64,000 nt of DNA from CAITSH01 sp025356665 (GCA_025356665.1 JANXRV010000146.1:51581-115580), one strand, 5' to 3'. Positions 26,623 to 35,657 are shown, counted from the stretch's first letter. A program made the numbers and translations. Notes: generated by a model not told the origin, from the letters alone.

Positions 26623-27100
26623 GCAAGCCGCGTTTCTTGTGCCACTCAAGAATGCCCTCATCGGGATAGCGTGCAAAGGCGATGTTTTTGCGGCCAGCCT
26701 TGGCAATGTCGGACCAGGGGGCGGCGAAGTCCAGCATGATGTTGCAGTGTTGCGGCGGCAGCGGCAGTTTTGTGTCTATGGCTGAAGCGAAGGGATAGAC
26801 CCATTCGGGCCAGCGCGGGTCGGCGACCCAAAGCGCGCTGCCACAGTGACTGCAAAAGTGACGACGGCCGGTGCTGGTTTTTTTTGATTTGCCGCTGCCC
26901 AAGCGGGCGCGGTAAATGGAAATTGCGGCTTTGCCCTTTACTTTGAGCGTTGCCGCTTCGCCCATGATATTGATGGCGTAGCCGCCGCCGCCGTCGGTCT
27001 TGCGGCAGATCGAGCAGTAACAGCGCATGTAGGGGTAGGGCGTGGTTGATTTGAGCGTGAAAGCAACCGCACCGCAATGGCAGGATCCGCGCAACAGCAT
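26612..27100 (-). CDS. GFA/CENP-V-domain zinc protein
   Basis: 162 residues with the Cys pattern of the glutathione-dependent formaldehyde-activating (GFA) fold: CHCGAV near residue 7, RCYCSICRK near 27 and FCSHCGSALW near 83, which bind two zinc ions. Despite the family name, most members have no shown formaldehyde activity, and some are S-hydroxymethyl-glutathione-related or unrelated carbon-sulfur enzymes. It is cytoplasmic. It faces the LysR gene tail-to-tail with an 11-base overlap and has no functional partner in the neighbourhood. Confidence 0.9.
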   Translation of the reverse strand: MLLRGSCHCGAVAFTLKSTTPYPYMRCYCSICRKTDGGGGYAINIMGEAATLKVKGKAAISIYRARLGSGKSKKTSTGRRHFCSHCGSALWVADPRWPEWVYPFASAIDTKLPLPPQHCNIMLDFAAPWSDIAKAGRKNIAFARYPDEGILEWHKKRGLLTG

Positions 27101-27177
27101 CGTTCATCTCCCGGCTTGAATTTGTGTTTGGACTCGCGCTCATCCTAGCCGATTCTGCGGTGCGCGCCGCCGCGGGG

Positions 27178-27711
27178 CTAAGCGATTTTCCTGGCAGGCA
27201 GCGCCGGACGCACAACCGGCGCGCGTGAAGTCTCATTGAATGCGTTGCACAAGCGCGCGAGCAGGGTGGCGAGTTGTTTGCGTTCGGTTGCCGACAGCGG
27301 TGCGAGCAGGTCTTGCTGTGCACGCTCGAGCGACGGGCCGGCCTCGCGCAGCACATTTTCGCCTTCGCGGGTCGGCGCGATGCTGCGTCGCCGCCCGTCC
27401 TTGCCCGAAACGGCGCGACCGACGAGGCCGCGTGTCTCGAGACCGCGCAGCACCTGGCCGGTGGTGGCGCGGTCAAAGCCAAGGGCTTGTCCGATGCCGG
27501 TCTGGTCTATCCCCGGGCAGCAATGCGCGATCAGCAGCGCGCCGTGCTGCGCCTGGGTCAGCCCCCAGGGGCCGCAGGCTTCGAAGTGCACCGCCGCGGC
27601 GATCTGGTTGACCCGGCGGATCAAAAAGCCGGGACGCTTGTAAAGGGCGTCGAGGATGGCCGCGGCAGTGCGCGGCGCCGGTTTTTTCAGTTGGTCAGTT
27701 TTTGTTCTCAT
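27178..27711 (-). CDS. MarR-family transcriptional regulator
   Basis: 177 residues. The winged helix-turn-helix lies at about 50-115, with QTGIGQALGFDRATTGQVLRGLETRGLVGRAVSGKDGRRRSIAPT, including the wing Asp-x-Arg/Gly-Arg pattern of MarR proteins. Flanking helices form the dimer interface. It is divergent from the Bug/monooxygenase/FAH operon starting at 27979, and a palindrome near the operon promoter is its likely operator. MarR proteins of such clusters usually repress until an aromatic acid binds. Its own ATG lies right beside the putative -35 element. Confidence 0.92.
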   Translation of the reverse strand: MRTKTDQLKKPAPRTAAAILDALYKRPGFLIRRVNQIAAAVHFEACGPWGLTQAQHGALLIAHCCPGIDQTGIGQALGFDRATTGQVLRGLETRGLVGRAVSGKDGRRRSIAPTREGENVLREAGPSLERAQQDLLAPLSATERKQLATLLARLCNAFNETSRAPVVRPALPARKIA

Positions 27712-27712
27712 G

Positions 27713-27742
27713 TTGACAAATGATACGTATTCTTACTAATAT
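27713..27742 (+). promoter_or_regulatory. Sigma70-like promoter of the Bug/monooxygenase/FAH operon
   Basis: TTGACA (27713-27718) and TAATAT (27737-27742) are separated by 18 bases. Transcription would start near 27749 and run toward the Bug gene at 27979. The spacer contains an 8-base palindrome ATACGTAT (27723-27730). The promoter overlaps the start of the marR gene on the other strand. Confidence 0.6.
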
Positions 27743-27750
27743 TTCAAACT

Positions 27751-27762
27751 TGTATGCATACA
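27751..27762. promoter_or_regulatory. Candidate MarR operator TGTATGCATACA
   Basis: A perfect 12-base palindrome lying at the expected transcription start of the promoter at 27713-27742, ideally placed for repression. It sits 40-51 bases upstream of the marR start codon, so the same site could autoregulate marR. Assignment is by symmetry and position. Confidence 0.6.
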
Positions 27763-27787
27763 TAATAGATACCGTGGTTGGTGTCAA

Positions 27788-27893
27788 GGCTGGTGCTAAA
27801 CCCTGATGCTAAAGCCGGCGCTAAAGCTGCTACAAAGGCGGGTGCTGTGGCTGGTGCTGTGTCTGGTGCTATGGCTGGTGCATTTTTCGCACC
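27788..27893. repeat. Degenerate 12-bp tandem array
   Basis: About eight units of 11-13 bases related to GGCTGGTGCTGT run through the leader between the promoter and the Bug gene. The central units are nearly identical and the outer ones diverged (for example AGCCGGCGCTAA). No open frame or known leader-peptide pattern is evident across it. Confidence 0.6.
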
Positions 27894-27978
27894 GCAGCAA
27901 AAGCGGTTTTCGAATCGGGCTTAAGCTGCACGGTCTGTTCCAGACCGTGTCCGTCAAGTCAACAAGGAGGCTTTTCGC

Positions 27979-28953
27979 ATGAACCGAACACCGATTGCCG
28001 CACTGGTATTGCTCGCCGCGTTAGCCATCAATGGGCCGTCACAGGCGCAAGCACAGGCGTATCCCTCGCGTCCCATCACTTTCCTCGTGCCATTCACCCC
28101 CGGCACCGGCATGGATATGATCGCCCGCACCGTCGGCCCCAAGTTGTCGGCGCGGCTCGGTCAGCCGGTGGTGGTGGAAAACAAACCGGGCGCCAGCGGC
28201 AACATCGGCGCAGAAATGGTTGCGCGCGCGGCGCCCGATGGCTACACCGTGATGATAGGCGCCAACACCATGCTGATCGCCGCCAGCCTGTACAAGAATG
28301 TGCCCTTCGACCCGCTCAAGGATTTTGCGCCGGTGTCGCAGGCGGCTTATGGCACCTTGATGCTGGTGACCAACGCCAAGTCGGGCATAGAGAGCGTGCA
28401 GGATATGATCGCCAAGTCCAAGGCGCGGGCGGCAAGCCTGACCTACGCCTCGCCGGGCGTTGGCACGCCCCATCACATGTCGATGGAACTGCTCAAGGAC
28501 CTCGCCGGCATTGACCTGCTGCACGTGCCTTACAAGGGCACGGCTGGCGCCATCACCGACACGCTTTCGGGGCAGGTCAGCGTGATGTTCATGCCCATCC
28601 ATGTGGCCATGCCACACGTCAAGGCCGGCCGACTCAAGGCGCTCGCCGTGGGCAGTGCCAAGCGCCATCCGAGCGCTGCCGATGTGCCGACGCTGACGGA
28701 ACTGGGTATCAAGGGCGCGGACGTGGACATGTGGTACCCGGTCATGCTGCCCAAGAACACGCCGGCCCCCATCGTTGCCAGGCTCAATGCGGAGATCCGT
28801 GCCATCCTCGCCATGCCCGATGTCAAGGCAAGCCTGGACGGCCAGGGCATGGACGCGACCTCGTCCACACCCGAAGAACTGCAGGCCTTGATGCAACGCG
28901 ACTTTGCCCGCTGGGCCGCGGTGATCAAGAAGAACAACATCAGCGCCGAGTAA
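27979..28953 (+). CDS. Bug-family periplasmic substrate-binding protein
   Basis: 324 residues, AAGGAGG about 9 bases upstream of the ATG. A signal peptide ends at QAQAQA near residue 27. Family motifs: YPSRPITFLVPFTPGTGMDMIAR, VENKPGASGNIGAE, APDGYTVMIG and HVPYKGTAGAITDTLSGQV. First gene of a MarR-controlled operon with a flavin monooxygenase and a fumarylacetoacetate-hydrolase-like enzyme, so the ligand is probably an aromatic or cyclic acid that those enzymes degrade. No tctAB genes. Confidence 0.93.
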   Translation: MNRTPIAALVLLAALAINGPSQAQAQAYPSRPITFLVPFTPGTGMDMIARTVGPKLSARLGQPVVVENKPGASGNIGAEMVARAAPDGYTVMIGANTMLIAASLYKNVPFDPLKDFAPVSQAAYGTLMLVTNAKSGIESVQDMIAKSKARAASLTYASPGVGTPHHMSMELLKDLAGIDLLHVPYKGTAGAITDTLSGQVSVMFMPIHVAMPHVKAGRLKALAVGSAKRHPSAADVPTLTELGIKGADVDMWYPVMLPKNTPAPIVARLNAEIRAILAMPDVKASLDGQGMDATSSTPEELQALMQRDFARWAAVIKKNNISAE

Positions 28954-28974
28954 CACCGGCTTATTGGAGAGTTC

Positions 28975-30189
28975 ATGGCATTCCCATCCACGCTTCCCGT
29001 AGTCATAGCCGGTGCCGGACCGACCGGGCTGATGGCCGCGCTCGCACTCGCAAAACAGGGTGTCACTGTTATCGTCTGCGAGGCTGAACCGGCGCTGACG
29101 CTGGACCTGCGCGCCGGCTCGTTTCATCCGCCGACGCAGGAGATGATGGCCCCTTATGGCATTACCGAGCGCATGCACCAGATCGGCCTTAAGGTTGGTA
29201 ACTGGCAGATTCGCGAGCGCCGCGGCGATCTGGTGGCGGATTTCGACCTTGGCCTGCTCTCCGACATCACGCCGTATCCCTACCGCCTGCACCTCGAACA
29301 GCACCGCCTGACGCCCATTCAGTTTGACTTGCTCAAGCAACAGCCCACTGCATCGGTGCTGTTCGGCCACGCTGTCACCGGGTTTGAGCAGCGCGGCGAC
29401 AGTGTCATGGTCTCGGTCGAGTCCGGCGGCAAAACGCAGACCATAGAGGCGGCATGGCTGGTGGCGGCCGACGGCGGCAAGAGCGTTATCCGCAAGCAGA
29501 CCGGCGTCAACTTTGAGGGTTTTACCTGGCCCGAGCAATTCCTTGTTGTCAGCACCGAATACGATTTTGCGCAGCACGGTTTTGCCATGAACGCCTATAT
29601 TTCCGACCCGGTCGAGTGGGCGGCGATTTTCAAGGTTCCCGATGCGGGCCCGCCCGGCCTGTGGCGTATTGCCTTTCCCTGCAACCCTGAAGTGCCTGAC
29701 GAAGAGCACCTCAAGGCGCCCAATGTCGAGCGGCGCATGCAGGGTTTCCTCGAACGCGATGTGCCCTATGAGATTCGCTACAAAAGCATTTACCGTGTGC
29801 ACCAGCGGGTGGCTGACAACTGGCGCAATGGCCGCGTGCTGCTCGCCGGCGATGCGGCACACCTTAACAATCCGCTGGGTGGCTTCGGGCTGAACAGTGG
29901 CATTCACGACGCCATCAACCTGTCGGAGAAGCTGGGCAAGGTCTGGCGCGGCGAGGCCGACGAGACGCTGATGGATGTTTATGTGCGCCAACGCCGCAAT
30001 GCCACGATCGAGCAGGTGCAGGCGATGTCCATACGCAACAAGAAGTTGCTCGAAGAGCGGGACCCGGCGGTGCAACGCCAGCGCGTCGCAGAAATGGTTG
30101 ATATGGCGAAAGACCCGGTGCGCTGCCGCGAACACCTGCTCAATACCTCCATGATCAGCGGGCTGCAGCGCAGCGAGCTGGTGCAGTGA
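28975..30189 (+). CDS. FAD-dependent aromatic monooxygenase (PheA/MhpA/UbiH fold)
   Basis: 404 residues. The three FAD motifs of class A flavoprotein hydroxylases are present: GAGPTGLMAALALA near residue 12, the AADGGKSVIRK (DG) motif near 165 and GRVLLAGDAAHLNNPLGGFGLNSG (GD) near 285. The protein is shorter than MhpA (about 550) because the C-terminal thioredoxin-like domain is absent. It should hydroxylate an aromatic or heteroaromatic ring using NAD(P)H. GGAGAG lies about 6 bases before the ATG. It follows Bug by 21 bases. A 93-bp repeat separates it from the FAH gene. Confidence 0.92.
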   Translation: MAFPSTLPVVIAGAGPTGLMAALALAKQGVTVIVCEAEPALTLDLRAGSFHPPTQEMMAPYGITERMHQIGLKVGNWQIRERRGDLVADFDLGLLSDITPYPYRLHLEQHRLTPIQFDLLKQQPTASVLFGHAVTGFEQRGDSVMVSVESGGKTQTIEAAWLVAADGGKSVIRKQTGVNFEGFTWPEQFLVVSTEYDFAQHGFAMNAYISDPVEWAAIFKVPDAGPPGLWRIAFPCNPEVPDEEHLKAPNVERRMQGFLERDVPYEIRYKSIYRVHQRVADNWRNGRVLLAGDAAHLNNPLGGFGLNSGIHDAINLSEKLGKVWRGEADETLMDVYVRQRRNATIEQVQAMSIRNKKLLEERDPAVQRQRVAEMVDMAKDPVRCREHLLNTSMISGLQRSELVQ

Positions 30190-30194
30190 GATAT

Positions 30195-30287
30195 GTCATT
30201 ACGAGGAGCGCAGCGACGAAGCAATCTCGTGGCAGTGTGACGGACCTGACTAACGCGACGAGATTGCTTCGCTGCGCTCGCAATGAC
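30195..30287. repeat. 93-bp imperfect palindromic repeat, copy 2
   Basis: Starts GTCATTACGAGGAGCGCAGC and ends GCTCGCAATGAC; the left arm GAAGCAATCTCGT pairs with the right arm ACGAGATTGCTTCG. Same length as copies at 948 and 52698. It lies 5 bases after the monooxygenase stop and 40 bases before the FAH start, inside one operon. Confidence 0.88.
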
Positions 30288-30327
30288 GGAAAGTTTTTAG
30301 AGAAATTTAAAACCAAGGACCTTACGC

Positions 30328-31182
30328 ATGCGCATCTGCCGCTTTAACGACAACCGCCTCGGCCTGGTGCTGGCGGACGGCATACACGATGTCTCCAGCG
30401 TGCTCGCCTCGATTCCTGCAGCGGGTTATCCGCTACCTTCACATGATCTGCTGATCGCCAACCTTGCCATGCTGCGTCCACTGATTGAACAGGCGGCCAA
30501 GGGCACGCCCGCGATCAAGCTTGAGTCGGTAAGCCTGCTCAGCCCGGTGGCCAACCCTGGCAAGATCATCGCCGCGCCGGTAAATTACAAAAAACATCTC
30601 GAGGAGGTGCTCGCTGACAAGGGCATACACCATGGCAAACTCGTAGACGAAATCCAGCGCGCCGGCCTGTTCCTCAAGGCGACCAGTTCGCTGGTGGGGG
30701 CCGGTGCCGGGGTCGACCTGGTGCATACCGACAGGCGCAACGACCACGAAGTCGAGCTGGCCGTGGTCATCGGTAGCAGGGCAAAAAACCTCAAACTTGC
30801 CGATGCACTCGCGCATGTGGCCGGCTATTGCATCGGCTTGGATATCACCATACGCGGTCCGGAAGACCGCAGTTTTCGCAAATCGCCGGACAGCTACTGC
30901 GTGCTCGGCCCTTGGCTGGTGACTTCCGACGAGCTGCCTGACCCGTCGCACCTTGATCTTTCTATCAAGGTTAACGACCAGTTCCGCCAGCAGTCCAATA
31001 CTTCCGATTTGATACTCAGCGTACAAGAGCTGGTCGTTTGGGCTTCTTCGTTTTACACGCTGCACCCGGGCGACGTGATCATCACCGGCACGCCGCAGGG
31101 TGTCGGCCCGATCAAGCCGGGTGACGTGATGGACGCCGAGGTGCAGTGTATAGGTGCGATGCGGGTCGAAGTGCGCGGTTAG
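30328..31182 (+). CDS. Fumarylacetoacetate hydrolase (FAH)-family enzyme
   Basis: 284 residues, AAGGA upstream of the ATG. A short N-terminal domain is followed by the FAH core (about 75-280). NDHEVELAVVIG gives the Glu-x-Glu metal ligands near 135, GLDITIRG the Asp near 165, and ITGTPQGVGPIKPGDVM is the conserved C-terminal loop. These enzymes cleave C-C bonds or hydrolyse/decarboxylate acylpyruvates and similar ring-cleavage products. It is the third gene of the MarR-linked operon and would act after the flavin hydroxylase. A ring-cleavage enzyme is not in this operon. Confidence 0.92.
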   Translation: MRICRFNDNRLGLVLADGIHDVSSVLASIPAAGYPLPSHDLLIANLAMLRPLIEQAAKGTPAIKLESVSLLSPVANPGKIIAAPVNYKKHLEEVLADKGIHHGKLVDEIQRAGLFLKATSSLVGAGAGVDLVHTDRRNDHEVELAVVIGSRAKNLKLADALAHVAGYCIGLDITIRGPEDRSFRKSPDSYCVLGPWLVTSDELPDPSHLDLSIKVNDQFRQQSNTSDLILSVQELVVWASSFYTLHPGDVIITGTPQGVGPIKPGDVMDAEVQCIGAMRVEVRG

Positions 31183-31401
31183 ACACGCCGGCCGGGAGCG
31201 CCATCCTCAACCCGGATGGCGCGCCCTCAAGTCCGCGCGGCATGGCGGCTTGCAGACGGAGGGATGGCTGAGAATGTTTTCTGCGGCAGCGGCGAAAGAA
31301 GCAGGCACAAGCCTGTCCCGTGAGCCCCCGGTCCCACGCAATTTTTCTCAAACGCTTTTGCGGCTCAAAGTGCAAATCCATGCGGAAAACTAACTTTTGA
31401 A

Positions 31402-31797
31402 ATGACAGGGCCTCTGGAAAAGCTGCGTTTTGACAAATGGCTTTGGGCGGCGCGCTTTTACAAAACGCGCAGTCTTGCGCTGCAAGCCATCGATGGGGGT
31501 AAGGCCAAACTAAACGGTGAGCGCGTCAAACCCGCCCGCGATGTACGAGCCGGCGACACCGTGACGATTCGCGCCGGAGAGCTTGAATGGACGGTGGCGG
31601 TGCTTGGCGTGTCGGACCGGCGTGGGCCGGCCAGCGTCGCGGCGCTGCTCTATGCCGAGGGCGAAGAGAGTCGAAATAAACGCGAATTGATGGTCGCTAT
31701 GCGACGCACCGGCCCGCAGCCCGATCCGGACGCCAAGGGCCGGCCGACCAAGCGTGACCGCAGGTTGATCCACCGTTTTACCGAAGGCGATGACTGA
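31402..31797 (+). CDS. hslR: Hsp15-type S4-domain RNA-binding protein
   Basis: 131 residues with an S4 RNA-binding domain at about 6-70 (LRFDKWLWAARFYKTRSLALQAIDGGKAKLNGERVKPARDVRAGD) and a basic C-terminal tail rich in Lys and Arg. The DKWLWAARFYKTRSLA start is typical of HslR. Hsp15 binds 50S subunits carrying a nascent chain after premature dissociation and helps to recycle them. Length matches the E. coli protein (133). Housekeeping gene, upstream of the unrelated Bug/aconitase group. Confidence 0.93.
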   Translation: MTGPLEKLRFDKWLWAARFYKTRSLALQAIDGGKAKLNGERVKPARDVRAGDTVTIRAGELEWTVAVLGVSDRRGPASVAALLYAEGEESRNKRELMVAMRRTGPQPDPDAKGRPTKRDRRLIHRFTEGDD

Positions 31798-31981
31798 CGG
31801 TGAGAAAGAGCAGCAAGGGCATTTGGTGGTTAGGGGGGAGATGTGCTGTGGGGGGCGCGCTATCCGGTATGCTTGCAGGCTGGGTTGGCGCTTGGCCACG
31901 AAGATTGATCAAGTCTGGGCTGAAAAAACCCAAAGTTGAGGCGGCACCCGCCACCGCCATCGCACTTTTAGAGGAGTTAAA

Positions 31982-32980
31982 TTGAACAAACCCAATCGAT
32001 TGCTACGACATTGCGGCGCCGCGTTAGGCCTGCTGCTACTGGCGCTTACTCCGGCGGCCTTGGCACAAAGCACCTATCCCTCGCAGAACATCAAACTGGT
32101 CGTGCCCTATCTTGCGGGCGGCGGCGTCGATATCGTCGCGCGCCTGCTGGGAGAGCAATTGCGCGCCCAAGAGGGCTGGAATGTCATCGTCGACAACAAG
32201 CCGGGCGCCTCGGGCATGATAGGTACGCAGTTCGTCGCGCGCGCGCCGGCCGACGGCTACACCTTGCTGATGTCGGCTTCAGGCGAAATTGTCGTGACTC
32301 CGCACTTGTTCAAGAAGCAGATGGCCTACGATGCGGACAAGGACTTGCAGCCGATCACGCTGATGGTCAAGGTGCCCAACGTGCTGGTGGTCAACACCGA
32401 CATCCCGGCGCGCAACATTGCCGAGTTGATCGCTCACGGCAAGGCCAATCCGGGCAAGCTGACGTTTTCATCCAGCGGTATCGGCAATTCGCAGCACCTC
32501 GCCGGCGAGTTGTTCAATACGATGGCCGGCACGCAGATCGTGCATGTTCCCTACAAGGGCGCTTCGCAACAGCTCACCGACGTCGCGGCCAAGCAGGTGT
32601 CGATGACTTTTGTCAGCATCGCCTCGGCGCTTCCCCTTATCAAGAGCGGCCAGATCAAGGCCATTGCCGTGACATCAAGGGAGCGTGTGTCGGCGTTGCC
32701 TGACACGCCTGCCCTGACCGAGCATAAGCCGCTGGCCGGCTACGAGCTGGTCAACTGGTTTGGGTTTTTTGCACCCGCAGGCATTCCCGCACCGGTACTG
32801 GCCAGGATTAGCGATGCAGCGCAAAAAGCCCTGAAGAACCCGGAGTTCGCGAAAAAACTGCTTGCCCAGGGCGGTGAGCCCACCCCAGACACGCCCGAGG
32901 GCTTCCGTGCCTTTGTGCGCGCCGAGTCGGCCAAGTTCCAGCGCATCATCATCGGGTCCAAGGTCACGCTGGAAAACTGA
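31982..32980 (+). CDS. Bug-family periplasmic substrate-binding protein
   Basis: 332 residues from the TTG at 31982, preceded by GAGGAG. A signal peptide ends LAQ near residue 29. Motifs: YPSQNIKLVVPYLAGGGVDIVAR, VDNKPGASGMIGTQ, ADGYTLLMS, HVPYKGASQQLTDVAAKQV. It is followed after 13 bases by a divergent aconitase-family gene, an association that suggests a tricarboxylate-like ligand for both. No TctAB permease is present. Confidence 0.93.
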   Translation: MNKPNRLLRHCGAALGLLLLALTPAALAQSTYPSQNIKLVVPYLAGGGVDIVARLLGEQLRAQEGWNVIVDNKPGASGMIGTQFVARAPADGYTLLMSASGEIVVTPHLFKKQMAYDADKDLQPITLMVKVPNVLVVNTDIPARNIAELIAHGKANPGKLTFSSSGIGNSQHLAGELFNTMAGTQIVHVPYKGASQQLTDVAAKQVSMTFVSIASALPLIKSGQIKAIAVTSRERVSALPDTPALTEHKPLAGYELVNWFGFFAPAGIPAPVLARISDAAQKALKNPEFAKKLLAQGGEPTPDTPEGFRAFVRAESAKFQRIIIGSKVTLEN

Positions 32981-32993
32981 GCAGGGTGTTTTG

Positions 32994-35657
32994 ATGACCG
33001 ACATGCACGACCGGCTGCAGGCAGGTGGCAAGACCTATGCGCTGCTTAGTCTTCGCCGTGCATTGCCCGCGGATACGCTCCCGTGCATCCCGTATGTGCT
33101 GCGTGTGCTGTTTGAGAACGCGTTGCGTAACGAACCCGATTCGCTGGCGGCGATCACGCAGTGGGTCGCCGATCGCAGCCTCGAGCGCGAGATTCCGTTT
33201 TATCCGCTGCGCGTGCTGATGCACGACACCACCTGCTCGCCGGCCCTGGCTGATTTCGCCGCCATGCGGGATGCCGTGGCGGCGGGCGGGGGCGACCCGG
33301 CGCGCATCAATCCGGTGATCCCGGTGCATCTGGTTATCGATCATTCGATCGCGGTCGATCACTATGGCGTCGCCGACGCCATGGATCTCAACCGCAAGCT
33401 GGACTTTGCGCGCAATACCGAGCGTTACGGTTTTGTGAGATGGGCCCAGAACAGCCTGGCCAATTTTCGCGTGGTGCCGCCCGGAACGGGGATCATTCAT
33501 CAGATCAACCTGGAGCTGCTTGCTGACGCGGTGACTGTCATCGAACGCCCGGGCGATGTGCCGCTCGCCTGCCCGGACACGCTGCTGGGTACCGACAGCC
33601 ACACGCCGATGATAGGTGCCTTGGGCATTCTGGCGTGGGGCGTGGGCGGCATCGAGGCGCAGGCGGCGATGCTCGGTCAACCCCTGGCGGTTCGCATCCC
33701 CGATGTGGTCGGCGTGCACATGCGTGGCGCGCTTGCGCCCGGAGTCACCGCCACTGACCTGGTTTTGCGCGTGACCGAGATGCTGCGTGCCCATGGCGTG
33801 CTGGGCAAGTTCGTCGAGTTTTTCGGCGTCGGCGCGGCTAGTCTGTCGCTCGCGGATCGCGCGACGGTGGCGAACATGGCGCCCGAATACGGCGCCACCA
33901 CGGCGTTTTTTCCGATGGACAAGGTGGCCATCGATTATTTGCGTGCGAGCGGCCGCCAGCCGGCGCAACTGGAACTCATCGAGTCCTATATGCGCGCCCA
34001 GGGCCTGTGGTGGGAAGAGGGCGCGGTGGTGCCCGAGTACAGCGGGCTGCTGGAGCTTGATCTGGCGGCGGTCGAGCCCTGCATGGCCGGTCCGCGCCTG
34101 CCGCACGATCGCAAACCGCTGTCGCGTGTCGGGCCGGGCTTTTTGCACGACCTGCCGGGGCTCGCGCCCAAAGGCGCACCGCAAACGCCGCGTGTGTTCG
34201 CCGATGCTGGCGCCGGTTACGCGCTGCGCGACGGCGCGGTGGTGCTCGCCGCCATAACCAGTTGCACCAACACCTCCAACCCGGCTTTGGTGATAGGCGC
34301 CGGTTTGCTGGCACGCAAGGCGAGAGCGCTCGGCCTGACGCGCCAGCCCTGGGTCAAGACCTCGCTGTCGCCCGGTTCCAAGGTGGTGGCCGACTACCTG
34401 CAGTCCTCCGGCCTGCAGGAGGACTTTGACGCACTGGGATTCAACCTTGCCGGCTACGGTTGCATGACTTGCATCGGCAACTCGGGCAGTCTCGAGACGG
34501 CGGTGGTGTCCGCGGTTGAGCAAAATGGATTGTGTGTGGTGGGTGTGCTCTCGGGGAATCGCAATTTCGACGGGCGCGTCAATCCGCATCTTGGTGCCGC
34601 CTATCTCGCATCGCCGGCCTTGGTGGTCGCGTACGCGCTGGTTGGCAACATTGTCATCGACATCGCGAACGAAGCGCTAGGCCGTGCTGCATCGGGCGAA
34701 GCGGTGTACCTGCGCGACATCTGGCCTTCAGACGCAGAGATCCAGGCCGTCATGGCCGCACACCTGACGCCGCAGGCCCATGTGGCGCGCTATCGCGATG
34801 TCTGGCAGGGCTCGGACGAGTGGCAGGCCATCAAGGCGCCCGACGATGTGTTGTTTCCGTGGGATCAGGTTTCCGATTACATCCGCCGCCCGCCTTATTT
34901 CGACGGCTTTTCTCCGCACCAGCCCGCGCCCCTGAGCTTGGAGAACGCGCGTCCCTTCATGATCCTGGGCGACAACGTCACCACCGACCATATCTCGCCG
35001 GCGGGCGCGATCCCGAAGGAAAGCCTCGCCGGGCGCCATCTTTTGTCGCACGGCGTGCCGGTGGCGATGTTCAACCAGTACGCCACGCGCCGCAGCAACC
35101 ATGAGGTGATGCTGCGCGGCGCATTCAGCAATCCGCGGCTGGTGAATGAGTTGCCGGGTGCGGCCTTGCCCGGCGGTCCGACCTGTCTCACGCTCGACGC
35201 CGATGGCGCGCAGCCGATGACCGCCTACGAGGCGGCGCAGAGCTTTCGCGAGCGCGGCTTGCCGCTGGTGCTGCTCGCCGGTAAAAACTACGGCGCGGGC
35301 TCGAGTCGCGATTGGGCGGCCAAGGTCTCGGCGCTGCTGGGCGTGCGCGCCGTGATTGCCGCGAGCTTTGAACGCATACATCGCAGCAACCTTATCGGCA
35401 TGGGCGTCATTCCCTTGCTGCTGCCGGCGGGGCTGGAGCGCGGCGAGCTTTGCCGCCATGGCGGCGACACGCTGTCTTTTGAAGGACTCGGGGTGCTGAC
35501 ACCCGGGCCAAACCGCGTCATGGTGACGGTGTGCCGCACCGACGGCGGCGTCAAGGCATACGAGCTTGTGTGCCAGATGGACTCGCAGCGGGAAATCGAC
35601 ACCTTGCGCCATGGAGGCATCCTGCCTTATGTGGTCAGGGGGGCGCTCGCCACCTGA
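32994..35657 (+). CDS. Divergent aconitase-family hydratase (AcnA-like)
   Basis: 887 residues from the ATG at 32994, the start matching the family N-terminus. The [4Fe-4S] cysteines are in TSCTNTSN (near 422) and GYGCMTCIGNSG (near 488). LGTDSHT, DNVTTDHISPAGAI, GAGSSRDWAAK and NRNFDGR are kept, so catalysis is expected. Against housekeeping AcnA it differs in GTGIIHQINLE (usually GICHQVNLEY), in the segment following NRNFDGR and in RRSNHEVM (usually RRGNHEVM), so it may act on a different tricarboxylate. It is paired with a Bug receptor. A plain aconitase or a 2-methylcitrate dehydratase (AcnD) role cannot be excluded. Confidence 0.85.
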   Translation: MTDMHDRLQAGGKTYALLSLRRALPADTLPCIPYVLRVLFENALRNEPDSLAAITQWVADRSLEREIPFYPLRVLMHDTTCSPALADFAAMRDAVAAGGGDPARINPVIPVHLVIDHSIAVDHYGVADAMDLNRKLDFARNTERYGFVRWAQNSLANFRVVPPGTGIIHQINLELLADAVTVIERPGDVPLACPDTLLGTDSHTPMIGALGILAWGVGGIEAQAAMLGQPLAVRIPDVVGVHMRGALAPGVTATDLVLRVTEMLRAHGVLGKFVEFFGVGAASLSLADRATVANMAPEYGATTAFFPMDKVAIDYLRASGRQPAQLELIESYMRAQGLWWEEGAVVPEYSGLLELDLAAVEPCMAGPRLPHDRKPLSRVGPGFLHDLPGLAPKGAPQTPRVFADAGAGYALRDGAVVLAAITSCTNTSNPALVIGAGLLARKARALGLTRQPWVKTSLSPGSKVVADYLQSSGLQEDFDALGFNLAGYGCMTCIGNSGSLETAVVSAVEQNGLCVVGVLSGNRNFDGRVNPHLGAAYLASPALVVAYALVGNIVIDIANEALGRAASGEAVYLRDIWPSDAEIQAVMAAHLTPQAHVARYRDVWQGSDEWQAIKAPDDVLFPWDQVSDYIRRPPYFDGFSPHQPAPLSLENARPFMILGDNVTTDHISPAGAIPKESLAGRHLLSHGVPVAMFNQYATRRSNHEVMLRGAFSNPRLVNELPGAALPGGPTCLTLDADGAQPMTAYEAAQSFRERGLPLVLLAGKNYGAGSSRDWAAKVSALLGVRAVIAASFERIHRSNLIGMGVIPLLLPAGLERGELCRHGGDTLSFEGLGVLTPGPNRVMVTVCRTDGGVKAYELVCQMDSQREIDTLRHGGILPYVVRGALAT

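Noticed and set aside
28039..30135. A 698-codon minus-strand open frame
   Set aside because: Antisense to the Bug and monooxygenase genes, whose motifs are unambiguous.
31800..31985. A possible 61-residue membrane peptide between hslR and the Bug gene
   Set aside because: GTG start without ribosome site, weak hydrophobicity, and its stop overlaps the Bug TTG; likely leader DNA.
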